DNA from: Tenacibaculum sp. Bg11-29
Lineage (GTDB): Bacteria; Bacteroidota; Bacteroidia; Flavobacteriales; Flavobacteriaceae
Direction: 5' to 3'
NCBI RefSeq assembly: GCF_002836595.1
Contig: NZ_PJBB01000003.1
Coordinates: 558,001 to 622,000 of the forward strand
DNA length: 64,000 bases
Below are positions 42,663-52,289 of this stretch, one piece after another. The number at the start of each line of letters is the position of its first letter. Position 1 is the first letter of the stretch. Below the pieces are notes generated by a model. That model ran no database searches. It was not told the DNA's origin and saw only the letters and a list, made by a program, of their open reading frames with translations. Position numbers and translations under genes: made by a program.

Positions 42663-45446
42663 ATGAGGATCTTTACCGTAACAATACTATTAACGTGTTT
42701 AAGTTTTTTAAATTTAAGCGCACAAAATGCTATAAAAGGAATTGTAATAAATAGCGATTCTGATAAACCTTTACAAGGTGTTTTAATAAGTGTAAAAGAA
42801 ATAAATTTTACTAGCTTAACTAATTTTAATGGTGCTTTTACGCTAAACAATTTACCTAAGAGAGAATTGGTTATTATAATCTCCTTAAAAGGGTTTAAAA
42901 CTCAAAACATTCCTATTCAAATAACGGAAGGTCTTGTAGATTTAGGAATTATCTCAATATATAAAGATGCTTCTAATGATATAGATTTAAGTACAATAAC
43001 CCTTACAGATGATGAACTAAATGATGACTCTAGCATTGCTGATAATATTACCGGTTTGCTACAATCATCAAAAGATACCTATTTACGTGCTGCTACTTAT
43101 GAATGGAGTGCTTCTTTTTACAGTATAAAAGGCTTAGGTTCTGAAAACGCAAAGGTTCTTATTAATGGTATTGAAATGAATAAACACTATAACGGTCGCC
43201 CGCAGTGGAGCAATTGGGGTGGCTTAAATAGTGTATTAAGAAATCAAGATTTTAGCAGCGGATTATCTCCATCTAGTTATTCTTTCGGTGGTGTTTTAGG
43301 AGTTACAAACATTAATACTCGTGCTTCTTATTATAAAAAAAGTGCTAGTATTTCTTACGCTTCTTCAAATAGAAGCTATTCACATCGTTTAATGGCTAAA
43401 TACAGCTCGGGCTTACTAAAAAATAGCTGGGCATTTACCGTATCGGCAAGTAAAAGACACGCTAACGAAGGTTTTACTGAAGGAACTTCATACAATGCTT
43501 ATTCAATTTTTGCTTCTTTAGAAAAACAAATTAACAAAAAACATAGTTTAAACTTCACAGCCATTCAAGCTAAAAATAGCAGAGGTAAATCTGCTGCGAA
43601 CACACAAGAAGTTTTTAATTTAAAAGGAACAGCATACAATCCTTATTGGGGCTATCAAAACGGAAAAATTAGAAATGCTCGAATTAAAAGAATTAATGAG
43701 CCGATTTTTATGCTAAACCACTATTGGAAATTAAATAACAAAACATCTTTAAATACAGGAATTGCATATCAATTTGGAGAAACAGGTAATAGTCGAATTG
43801 ATTTTAATGGAGGTAACGATCCAAGCCCTACTTATTACAGAAAACTACCTAATTATTTTTTAAATAACTCTTATGGCTCAGATCATGCAAATGCCTATAA
43901 ATCGTTCGTAAATTTTAAAAATGATGGACAGTTGAATTGGCTTGATTTATATATTGGAAATAAAAACACGAATAACAATGCTTTGTTTGCTCTTTATGAA
44001 GATCGTAACGATGCTAAACTCATAACAGTAACTACGAATTTAAATGCTGAATTAACCGACAACATTACGTTAAGTGGTAACTTAAAATATAAAAAAATAA
44101 ATTCTGAAAACTTTGCCAATGTATTAGATTTATTTGGTGCAAGCGGGTATTTAGACATTAATAAATTTGGAGATATTGGTAATGATAATCTTCAAAACGA
44201 CTTACTAAACCCTAATCGAGTGGTAAAAAAAGGCGATAAATTTAAGTACAATTACAAACTAATGTCGCAAGTTTATGGTGGCTTTACTCAATTACAATTT
44301 AAATACAATAAAATAGATTTTTATATTGCTAGTGCTATTAATAACACCTCACACCAAAGAGAAGGTTTATATAAAAATGGTATCTACCCAGGAAGCTCAA
44401 CAAACGCCACAATACCAAACTCTTTTGGTAAATCTAAAAAAATAAATCACTTTGGTTACGGAGTCAAAACAGGTTTCACTTATAAAATTTCGGGTCGTCA
44501 TTTACTAGATTTTAACGGGGGATACATTAGTAAAGTTCCATCTATACGAAACTCATTTGTAAATTCAAGATTCAATAACTTAACTGTTGCGGAGGTGAGT
44601 AGTTTAAATAATGAAAAAATTACATCTTTAGATGCTAGCTATATTGTAAGAACACCCTTTATTACCGCAAAATTATCAGGATACTACACAACAATTAAAG
44701 ATGCAACTAATATTGCTTTTTACTTTACTGGGGCTGATAATCTTTTTGTTCAGGAAATAACAACAGGAATAAATAAAAAACATTTTGGAACAGAAATAGG
44801 TATTGAAGCACAAGTATTATCTAGCTTTAAATTAAAAGCAGCTGCCAATATCGGGCAATACACCTATAGCAATAATCCTACAGTAACATTAGCTTCTGAG
44901 ATTAGCACAAAATCTAGTAATGCTGGCTTTAATGATAGCGGAATTAAAGATTACGGAAGGGCTAACCTAAAAAATTACAGGATTGCTTCAGGTCCTCAAA
45001 CAGCTTATTCTTTCGGTTTCGAGTACAGAGATCCTAACTATTGGTTTATAGGAATGACACTTAATTATTTAGATAACATCTACGTATCTCCTTCAATAAT
45101 AAAAAGAACTACTTCTTTTGTTTCTGATGACAGTCAATTTTTTCCAAATTTTAATCCTGCATTAGCAAGAAAACTACTTTCACAAGAAAAATTTGACGCC
45201 TATTTTACCTTAAATGCTATTGGAGGGAAAACTTGGAACATTGGTAAAGGCAAATACATCGGATTCTTTGCGAGTTTAAATAACATACTTAATGAAAAAT
45301 ATAAAACAGGAGGCTACGAACAAGGAAGAACTGCGAACTACAAATTAGAAAGTAAAGATAAAGTAAATGGAACTCCCAATTTCGGAACTAAATACTGGTA
45401 CGGTAGAGGCGCAACCTACTTCTTAAATATAAATTATAGATTTTAA
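42663..45446 (+). CDS. TonB-dependent outer-membrane receptor (SusC-like N-terminal domain)
   Basis: This energy-coupled outer-membrane transporter has 927 residues from ATG 42663; a GTG at 42657 is less likely. Signal peptide RIFTVTILLTCLSFLNLSAQ; carboxypeptidase-like regulatory domain (about 22-105: IKGIVINSDSDKPLQGVLIS); plug domain (about 130-230: SIKGLGSENAKVLINGIEMN); 22-strand-type barrel to the C-terminal aromatic end (ATYFLNINYRF). It lies 9 nt upstream of the DUF5689 lipoprotein and is divergent from a secreted nuclease, so the transported substrate may be nucleic-acid or phosphate related (inference). Confidence 0.93.
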   Translation: MRIFTVTILLTCLSFLNLSAQNAIKGIVINSDSDKPLQGVLISVKEINFTSLTNFNGAFTLNNLPKRELVIIISLKGFKTQNIPIQITEGLVDLGIISIYKDASNDIDLSTITLTDDELNDDSSIADNITGLLQSSKDTYLRAATYEWSASFYSIKGLGSENAKVLINGIEMNKHYNGRPQWSNWGGLNSVLRNQDFSSGLSPSSYSFGGVLGVTNINTRASYYKKSASISYASSNRSYSHRLMAKYSSGLLKNSWAFTVSASKRHANEGFTEGTSYNAYSIFASLEKQINKKHSLNFTAIQAKNSRGKSAANTQEVFNLKGTAYNPYWGYQNGKIRNARIKRINEPIFMLNHYWKLNNKTSLNTGIAYQFGETGNSRIDFNGGNDPSPTYYRKLPNYFLNNSYGSDHANAYKSFVNFKNDGQLNWLDLYIGNKNTNNNALFALYEDRNDAKLITVTTNLNAELTDNITLSGNLKYKKINSENFANVLDLFGASGYLDINKFGDIGNDNLQNDLLNPNRVVKKGDKFKYNYKLMSQVYGGFTQLQFKYNKIDFYIASAINNTSHQREGLYKNGIYPGSSTNATIPNSFGKSKKINHFGYGVKTGFTYKISGRHLLDFNGGYISKVPSIRNSFVNSRFNNLTVAEVSSLNNEKITSLDASYIVRTPFITAKLSGYYTTIKDATNIAFYFTGADNLFVQEITTGINKKHFGTEIGIEAQVLSSFKLKAAANIGQYTYSNNPTVTLASEISTKSSNAGFNDSGIKDYGRANLKNYRIASGPQTAYSFGFEYRDPNYWFIGMTLNYLDNIYVSPSIIKRTTSFVSDDSQFFPNFNPALARKLLSQEKFDAYFTLNAIGGKTWNIGKGKYIGFFASLNNILNEKYKTGGYEQGRTANYKLESKDKVNGTPNFGTKYWYGRGATYFLNINYRF

Positions 45447-45455
45447 AAAAACAGC

Positions 45456-47426
45456 ATGAAAACAAAAAACATTTTTAAACCTATTGGACTATTTTTTATT
45501 ATTCTTTGCTCTTGCATAAACAATGAAGACTTCTCAATTCCTACTTTAGGAGAAGACAAAGAGTATGTAAATTTTAAATCATTGAGTGATATCGCTAACT
45601 TACACCAAGGTAATCTTGTAACATTTGAGGAAGAAACTACAACTTCTGGGTATGTAATTTCGAGTGATAAAGATGGTAATTTTTATAAATCAATTTTCAT
45701 TCAAGATACCCCCACAGACCCAACGATTGGTGTTGAAATAAAAATAAACGACACAAATTTAAGTGCAAGATATGCTATAGGTAGAAAAATTTTCATCAAC
45801 TTAAAAGGGTTATTTTTAAATAAAACTCATGGTAATTATCAAATAGGAAGTAAAAATACTTTTGGGAACGGAATAGAGAGAATAAGTGTAAATGATTATG
45901 TTTATTTTATAGATAGGTCTTCTGAAATTAGTGACGTAACACCGACACTATTGGATATTTCAGAATTAAATGAAAAGCACACAAATACACTTATTAAAGT
46001 AAACAATGTTCAATCTGAAATAAAAGGATTACAATATGCAACTCCAAACAGTAGCTCAGAATATGTGATTAACAGGTCGATTATCTCATGTAATACTTCC
46101 GAAAAATTAATTCTTACAAATAGTGTTTTTACATCTTTTAAATCATTGTTTATTCCAGATAAAAAAGGAAGTATTACTGGTGTTTTTAATATGCTCGATG
46201 ATAAAAAATATTTAACTATTAGAAATACGAATGATATTGATTTTAATGAAGAATATGGTTGTTTTAATAATCCTACTGAAGCTTCGCTAGCTGATATAAA
46301 ATCCTTATTTACGGGAGTCGAAACAAAAATCAATCAAAACTCAAAAATAAAAGTAGTTGTTACCTCTGATTTAAGCGAAAAAAACATAACCAATAAAGAA
46401 GCTTTTGCTCAAGATAAAACAGCTGGAATTTCCTTGTTTTTCAGTGACATTCATAATTTAAACTTAGGTGATGAAATAGAAATTGCTGTAGGTGGATTAA
46501 ATTTAACTGAAAATAATGGAGTACTACAATTGAACCTAACTTCTTCAAATATTATAAATAAAACAACTGGCTCCTTACCTGTTCCCGAATTAATAACAAT
46601 TGAACAAGCATTATCAGGAAACTATGAAAGTAAATTAGTTAAAATTGAAAACGTTCAATTTAAAGACTTAACAAAAAATTACGCATCAGAAAACACATTA
46701 ACCTCAAATTGCACTAACGAATTAAAAATTATTCCTGCAAAAACAGATGCCTCGTTTGCTAATAATCTAGTGAGTGATAAAAAAGGGGTTATTACAGGAG
46801 TCATGACTAATTTTAACGGAGTTCAAATACACATTAGAAATAAAACAGATATAAACTTTACCGAAACTTATACTTGTACCTCTGTTGGAGATGGTTCGGA
46901 ATCTAGTACCGATTTATACTTCTCAGAATACGCAGAAGGATCTAGTAATAATAAATATATTGAAATTTATAACGGCACTGGTACTACTATAAATTTAGCC
47001 AACTATAAATTACAACTATACCGTAACGGCTCTTCAGTAGCCACCAAAGAGCTAGAGTTAAACACCCTAACCAATACATATTTAACAAACGGAGAAGTAA
47101 TTGTTATCTATAATTCTAGTGCCAATAGTCATATTAAAAATGAAGGTGATCTTTCATCATCTCTAGCTATTTTTAATGGTGATGATGCTATTTCGCTTAT
47201 AAAAAACGACGTAATAATAGATGTTATTGGAACAATTGGTGAAGATCCAGGGTTTGGTTGGAAAGTTGCAGATACCGATAACGCTACTAAAGACCATACT
47301 TTAATTAGAAAAACAATAATCACTAAAGGCACTAAAGATTGGTACAAAAGTGCTGGTACAAATGCTTCGAATTCTGAATGGGAAGTAAAAGACAAAGATG
47401 ATTTCTCTTCTGTTGGTAAAAAATAA
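45456..47426 (+). CDS. Surface lipoprotein with two DUF5689-type domains and a lamin-tail domain
   Basis: The 656-residue protein has a lipoprotein signal (IGLFFIILCSC, Cys near residue 20). Two DUF5689/OB-like domains follow: about 35-265 (VNFKSLSDIANLHQGNLVTF ... GYVISSDKDGNFYKSIFIQD) and 265-465 (second copy, weaker). A lamin-tail domain occupies about 485-640 (DLYFSEYAEGSSNNKYIEIY). OB and lamin-tail domains recur in secreted nucleases of this phylum and may bind nucleic acid. It is 9 nt from the TonB receptor, the position of a SusD-like surface partner, and is closed by a terminator. Confidence 0.85.
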   Translation: MKTKNIFKPIGLFFIILCSCINNEDFSIPTLGEDKEYVNFKSLSDIANLHQGNLVTFEEETTTSGYVISSDKDGNFYKSIFIQDTPTDPTIGVEIKINDTNLSARYAIGRKIFINLKGLFLNKTHGNYQIGSKNTFGNGIERISVNDYVYFIDRSSEISDVTPTLLDISELNEKHTNTLIKVNNVQSEIKGLQYATPNSSSEYVINRSIISCNTSEKLILTNSVFTSFKSLFIPDKKGSITGVFNMLDDKKYLTIRNTNDIDFNEEYGCFNNPTEASLADIKSLFTGVETKINQNSKIKVVVTSDLSEKNITNKEAFAQDKTAGISLFFSDIHNLNLGDEIEIAVGGLNLTENNGVLQLNLTSSNIINKTTGSLPVPELITIEQALSGNYESKLVKIENVQFKDLTKNYASENTLTSNCTNELKIIPAKTDASFANNLVSDKKGVITGVMTNFNGVQIHIRNKTDINFTETYTCTSVGDGSESSTDLYFSEYAEGSSNNKYIEIYNGTGTTINLANYKLQLYRNGSSVATKELELNTLTNTYLTNGEVIVIYNSSANSHIKNEGDLSSSLAIFNGDDAISLIKNDVIIDVIGTIGEDPGFGWKVADTDNATKDHTLIRKTIITKGTKDWYKSAGTNASNSEWEVKDKDDFSSVGKK

Positions 47427-47441
47427 TTTATTTAACAAAAC

Positions 47442-47475
47442 AAACCCCAAACTTTAAAAGCTTGGGGTTTTTTTC
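47442..47475. terminator. Terminator between the DUF5689 lipoprotein and the convergent M28 peptidase
   Basis: AAACCCCAA (47442-47450) pairs with TTGGGGTTT (47462-47470), followed on the plus strand by TTTT. CTT/AAG can extend the stem inside the loop. Confidence 0.88.
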
Positions 47476-47494
47476 TAATTTAGAATAACTGGCA

Positions 47495-49567
47495 TTATTC
47501 TTTAATAAACTGCTGAGTATACTTTTTTCCTGTTTTTTCTAACGTAATAAAATAAACACCTGTTTTTATATTAGAAACATCAATATTGTTCGTATCAGAA
47601 GACATTTTTACTTCTTTTACTAAACTTCCGTTCACATTATAAATATAAATATCTCTATGCTGCCACAATTCATTATAAACTTTAACTGTAAATTTATCTC
47701 CTACTACAGGATTAGGACTAGAAAATAGTACGTTTTTATCATTTACCAATTTTTTAATAAAATTATTCCTAGACAAATTAGCACTAGTACAACTTCCTAT
47801 TTTATTCCAACCAGCATTTTCTCTTTCATATAAAGTATTAGAATACACGACTTTTTCACCTACCTGATAATTCTTAGAAGCATCATATGCTGCTACACCG
47901 TCACAAATACCATCAGCACTTCCTTCTGATATAATCACAGAATAATCCTCTACTTCACCATATTCAAAAGTACCACAAGAAGTAGGAACTGCATTATAAC
48001 TCATAGCAATTCTCATTCTTGTTTTCCCTAATTTTGAAGTTGCAGGAATAACAAAAGAAGCACTTACAGGACTCGTTTTCGAAGGTGTTTTGGTCCAAAC
48101 TTGTTCTCCTGGATCATTAAAATCAGAATCTTGATTATAATCTATCCAAACAGCATATCCCTCATTATATTTACTACCTGTCCATTTTGGTGTTATCGTT
48201 AATGCATAAGAAGTTCCTTTATTTAAACTGGTAGATAAATTAGTAAAATCTTGATACCCATTCACTGTTCCTGAATTATTATTAATTGTACCTAGTGTAA
48301 CATTTTGAATATATTCATCATTAACATTTCCTCCCTTTAAATCACAATAAACAACAGGAGTAACAGCTCCCTCTTTTTTTGCTATCTCAATTAAATATTC
48401 AATTCCTAATTTAGCAAACTTAGCTGCATGTGTTGCATTAGCTGTAACAGAACGGCTAAAAGTATCATTTACGGTATGAATATATGGATTAGAATCATTA
48501 AAAGAAGCTTCGAAAGGAAAAGCTGCGTCATATCCCTGTTGCGCCCAACTATAGTGATCTGAACATCCGTAATTACATCGCGTATAATCATAGGTGAATT
48601 TATTTGTTCCTGATGAATTATAATGATCCATTAACTGAGCTAAAAAACCATTCAATGCACTACTATTATAACTGTCATCAGAAATGTAAACATCTTTAGG
48701 TGAACCTTTATAATTAGTCATATCAAACTGTAAATAAGATAAAACATTTATATTTCTATTTTTATAATCTTGAGCAATTTCCTTAGATCCTCTTAACCCA
48801 ACTTCTTCTGCAGCGTAAGCCATAAATTCAATCGTTTTTTGAGGTTTATAATTCATTTCAAAAAGCACTCTTGCAACTTCAGTAATAGTCGCTATTCCTG
48901 ATGCATTATCATCTGCACCTGGTGCATTTGTTTCATTTTCAGGACTTATAGAATCTATATGTCCACCAATTATAACATATTCATTAGGTGTTTCACTTCC
49001 TTGAATAGTCATTATAACAGATGGCATTGAAGTACTATTATGCTCAACTATTCTAACAGAAACATCTGTTCTACTTCCTTTCATACTTTCCCATTTTTGT
49101 TTTAAATCAAGAACTGACTGTCTTGCCTTTTGGGTAGTATGATACCTAGTTCCATAATTTTCGAGCTCCTTAATATGGTTTGCTATATTCGTGTTATTAA
49201 CCAAATTAATACCTTGATTTACTAGTTGATCTTCTGAAATACTGTAACTAGCTCTTTTTTGATTGCTATTTCGGTTTTGTAATTGTTTAATTGTTTTAAG
49301 AGCATCTTTTTCTGATGCTTCATAAATAAAACCAGGACCATGTGTTAAGACCATATGATGTAGCTTTTCAGCAGCTTTATTACTTAACTTTACTGCACTA
49401 AAACCATTTTGGGAAGAAATAATCTTGATTTCTTTTGATGCTTTTGCTTTTAAACTTAAAGCATCCGCAGTTTCTAGTGTAGCATAAAACATTTTTTCTT
49501 GACTAAAAACATTTGGTGCAATAGCACACAAAAACAATAACGGGACTAATAAATACTTTTTTTTCAT
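47495..49567 (-). CDS. Secreted M28-family zinc aminopeptidase, T9SS exported
   Basis: The 690-residue protein has a signal peptide (KYLLVPLLFLCAIAPNVFS) and an N-terminal inhibitor/propeptide-like part to about 170. The peptidase domain (180-400) shows the zinc ligands in order: GGHIDSI, PGADDNASG, AYAAEEVGLRG, QFDMTN and CNYGCSDHYSW. A GEVED beta-sandwich (about 465-550: IDYNQDSDFNDPGEQVW) and a short CBM5/12-like carbohydrate-binding module (AAYDASKNYQVGEKVVYSN) follow, then the T9SS type A sorting domain (FSSPNPVVGDKFTVKVYN ... GVYFITLEKTG). It releases amino acids from peptides outside the cell. Confidence 0.94.
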   Translation of the reverse strand: MKKKYLLVPLLFLCAIAPNVFSQEKMFYATLETADALSLKAKASKEIKIISSQNGFSAVKLSNKAAEKLHHMVLTHGPGFIYEASEKDALKTIKQLQNRNSNQKRASYSISEDQLVNQGINLVNNTNIANHIKELENYGTRYHTTQKARQSVLDLKQKWESMKGSRTDVSVRIVEHNSTSMPSVIMTIQGSETPNEYVIIGGHIDSISPENETNAPGADDNASGIATITEVARVLFEMNYKPQKTIEFMAYAAEEVGLRGSKEIAQDYKNRNINVLSYLQFDMTNYKGSPKDVYISDDSYNSSALNGFLAQLMDHYNSSGTNKFTYDYTRCNYGCSDHYSWAQQGYDAAFPFEASFNDSNPYIHTVNDTFSRSVTANATHAAKFAKLGIEYLIEIAKKEGAVTPVVYCDLKGGNVNDEYIQNVTLGTINNNSGTVNGYQDFTNLSTSLNKGTSYALTITPKWTGSKYNEGYAVWIDYNQDSDFNDPGEQVWTKTPSKTSPVSASFVIPATSKLGKTRMRIAMSYNAVPTSCGTFEYGEVEDYSVIISEGSADGICDGVAAYDASKNYQVGEKVVYSNTLYERENAGWNKIGSCTSANLSRNNFIKKLVNDKNVLFSSPNPVVGDKFTVKVYNELWQHRDIYIYNVNGSLVKEVKMSSDTNNIDVSNIKTGVYFITLEKTGKKYTQQFIKE

Positions 49568-49872
49568 TTTTGAAGGGTTCTAAAATTAATTTTTATTAAA
49601 ATAATTTGCAACATTGGACTATCCATATTACAGAGCGTAAGTTACTTAAAATGAATGATTAAAAATAAATAAATTAAAAACCGGCAACTAATTATAAATA
49701 GAAACGTTGCTCTTTACCATTAAGCTTAGTGAGGTCAAGACTTTTTAGGATAAAAAATTATCAATTGCTCCTTAAAATAAATTTTTCAAAATATCATATA
49801 TTTATTTTACACGTTATTAAAGTGTTTAGAAAAAAATATGCATATTTATATTCTAAATATTTACAAAAGCAA
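49568..49872. other. Non-coding gap between divergent genes
   Basis: An open frame from 49729 continues into the next gene but is Lys/Ile/Phe-rich with no domain, so I treat it as leader. No other feature seen. Confidence 0.5.
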
Positions 49873-50760
49873 ATGTCATCTAATAATCGAATAACAAACG
49901 CCTTTTTAAATGCCAAAAAATTAGAATTATCTAAGGAATCTAAATACATTCTATTTTCAGATTGCCATAGAGGTGATAATAGTTTTGCTGATGATTTTTC
50001 TCATAATAGAAAAATATTTCATCATGCCTTATCTCAATATTTACAAAAAGACTTTACTTATATTGAATTAGGTGATGGTGATGAACTCTGGGAAAATAAA
50101 TTTGTAAACATATTTAATGCAAACAAGGATGTTTTTTTACTTTTAAAAAAGTTTCACGAAAAAAACCGACTACATTTAATTTGGGGAAATCATGATATGG
50201 ATTATAAAAATCCTAAAAAAGTAAAGAAAAACTTAAATTATTACTATGATGTTACTGATGGTAAAGAAAAAGAATTAATGATAAATATTTCTTTTTCTGA
50301 AGCTATTAAATTGGAACAAAAAAACGGAAGATCTATTTTTTTATTACATGGTCATCAAGCTGATTGGTTTAACTACACCTTTTGGAAATTAAGTAGGTTT
50401 TTAGTACAAATTTTATGGAGACCATTACAATTAGTAGGTATAAAAGACCCTACAAGTCCTGCTCAAAATTTTAAAGGACATATAAAAGTTGAAAGCCGTC
50501 TTGAAGAGTGGATAAAAAAAAACAATAATCAAATGATTATTACTGGTCACACGCACCGCCCACGTTTTCCTGCCCCAAACGAGCTTCCACATTTTAATGA
50601 TGGTAGTTGTGTGCATCCACGTTGCATAACAGGTCTTGAAATAGAAAACAACCAAATTACTCTTATTAAATGGCATGTGATTACCAATGAGAATGGTACT
50701 ATGCAAATAAAAAGAACTGTTTTAGAAACTTCTAAAAACATTTCAGAATATATCGATTAA
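49873..50760 (+). CDS. Calcineurin-like metallophosphoesterase
   Basis: This binuclear metal phosphoesterase has 295 residues from the chosen ATG 49873 (MSSNNRITNAFLNAKKLELS). The frame is open 48 codons upstream but has only a non-ATG start at 49729 and no domain content. Motifs: FSDCHRGD (first Asp/His), LGDGDELWENK, IWGNHDMDY, LLHGHQADWF and ITGHTHRP. It resembles UDP-2,3-diacylglucosamine hydrolase-like and YbbF-like families but is not closely assignable. There is no signal peptide, so it should be cytosolic. It lies ahead of the porin-PiT pair, which suggests a phosphate-metabolism neighbourhood. Confidence 0.88.
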   Translation: MSSNNRITNAFLNAKKLELSKESKYILFSDCHRGDNSFADDFSHNRKIFHHALSQYLQKDFTYIELGDGDELWENKFVNIFNANKDVFLLLKKFHEKNRLHLIWGNHDMDYKNPKKVKKNLNYYYDVTDGKEKELMINISFSEAIKLEQKNGRSIFLLHGHQADWFNYTFWKLSRFLVQILWRPLQLVGIKDPTSPAQNFKGHIKVESRLEEWIKKNNNQMIITGHTHRPRFPAPNELPHFNDGSCVHPRCITGLEIENNQITLIKWHVITNENGTMQIKRTVLETSKNISEYID

Positions 50761-50904
50761 TTTTTCACCTAACCCCAATAGATAACGGTTTGTTAAATCA
50801 CACTTAATATTAAGATAAGAATGAAGCACTACTTTTGAAACTTCTTATTTAAGAAATAAAGTCATTAGGTAAATATTAGTTTTTGTCGACTTTTTTATCA
50901 GGCT

Positions 50905-50934
50905 AACTGCCTTTGGCCAAGGCAGTTTTTTTAT
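50905..50934 (+). terminator. Strong intrinsic terminator before the porin gene
   Basis: AACTGCCTT (50905-50913) pairs perfectly with AAGGCAGTT (50919-50927) around TGGCC, followed by a T run. It is 145 nt after the phosphoesterase stop and 80 nt before the porin ATG. Confidence 0.88.
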
Positions 50935-51007
50935 TTAATACCCTATTAACAATAAATTAACATTAGTATTAGTTATTTGCAGCGACAAAAACTAATAAAC
51001 AACACTA

Positions 51008-52210
51008 ATGAATTTTAAAACAGCACTTACTTGTGTAAGTATGTTTGTGTTATCGTATGCACATGCACAACAAACAAATGCGCCTAAATTTGGAAAAGGG
51101 TTATTTAATCTAATAGGAAAAGATAGTACTTGGTCTATGAAAATTGGAGCAAGAATGCAATTTTTAACAATCGCACAATGGGACTCTAATGCTGACGGAT
51201 TATCAAACCCTTCTTCTTCTTTCTTAGTAAGAAGAGCGAGATTAAAATTTAATGGTTTTGCTTTTTCTCCAAAATTAAAATATAAAATGGAATTAGGACT
51301 AACTAATAGAGATATTGGTGGTGCTTCAGAATTTACTAATAATGCACCTAGATATATTTTAGATGCCGTTTTAAAATGGAATTTTCATAAAAACTTCGAA
51401 TTATGGATGGGACAAACAAAATTACCAGGAAATAGAGAACGTGTAGTTTCTTCTGCTAATCTTCAAATGGTAGATCGTTCTTTATTAAACAAAAGGTTTA
51501 ATATTGATAGAGATATGGGAATTCAATTAAGACATCATTTTAATATATCTGATAATTTTATTGTGCGTGAAGCTTTATCAATTGCGCAAGGAGAAGGGCG
51601 AAATGTTACTACAGGAAACCTTGGAGGACACCAATACACAGCTCGTTTAGATTTTTTACCTTTTGGTAACTTTAAAAGTAAAGGAGATTATAAAGGGAGT
51701 GATTTAAAAAGAGAAGCATCTCCAAAATTAGCTATTGGTACTAGTTATGATTTTAATAACAACGCTGTTAAAAACAGAAGTAACCAAGGTTCTTACATGA
51801 AAAATGATGTTGGTTTCTATCGAACAAATATTTCTACGCTTTTTATTGATGCAATGTTTAAATATAAAGGGTTCTCTTTTATGGGAGAATATGCATACAG
51901 AGATGCTAAAGACCCTATTGCAAAAAATTCAGATGGTACTGTTACTGGAGACATCGTACAAGTAGGTAGCGGATTAAACCTACAAACTGGCTACTTGTTT
52001 TCAAAAAACTGGGAACTTTCTGGTCGTTATACTAATATTAACTTAGATAAAATTATAACAGGAAAAGGAGCAGAAAACCAATATACATTAGGGGTATCAA
52101 AATACATTGCAGGACACAAATTAAAAGTACAAACCGATGTGAGTTATTTAGATTTAGCTGATAAAACAAACCAGTTAATGTGCCGCTTACAGGTAGATAT
52201 TCATTTTTAA
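51008..52210 (+). CDS. Outer-membrane porin, phosphate-selective porin O/P family
   Basis: This beta-barrel outer-membrane channel has 400 residues. It has a signal peptide (KTALTCVSMFVLSYAHAQ) and barrel strands with typical porin O/P content (RRARLKFNGFAFSPKLKYKM, LDAVLKWNFHKNFELWMGQ, LSGRYTNINLDK). The C-terminal residue is Phe (LQVDIHF), as required for barrel insertion. It is 79 nt upstream of a PiT phosphate transporter, which makes phosphate the likely solute: outer-membrane entry followed by inner-membrane uptake. Confidence 0.9.
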   Translation: MNFKTALTCVSMFVLSYAHAQQTNAPKFGKGLFNLIGKDSTWSMKIGARMQFLTIAQWDSNADGLSNPSSSFLVRRARLKFNGFAFSPKLKYKMELGLTNRDIGGASEFTNNAPRYILDAVLKWNFHKNFELWMGQTKLPGNRERVVSSANLQMVDRSLLNKRFNIDRDMGIQLRHHFNISDNFIVREALSIAQGEGRNVTTGNLGGHQYTARLDFLPFGNFKSKGDYKGSDLKREASPKLAIGTSYDFNNNAVKNRSNQGSYMKNDVGFYRTNISTLFIDAMFKYKGFSFMGEYAYRDAKDPIAKNSDGTVTGDIVQVGSGLNLQTGYLFSKNWELSGRYTNINLDKIITGKGAENQYTLGVSKYIAGHKLKVQTDVSYLDLADKTNQLMCRLQVDIHF

Positions 52211-52289
52211 GAAACAATAACATAACATAAACCTAACATACACACAATGGTAGTGTTTGTAGATTTGTAAAAAAACAAAAAAAGTAAAA

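Noticed and set aside
49729..49872. N-terminal extension of the metallophosphoesterase
   Set aside because: Starts at a non-ATG codon and has no domain content; the MSSNNRITNAF start suits the fold.
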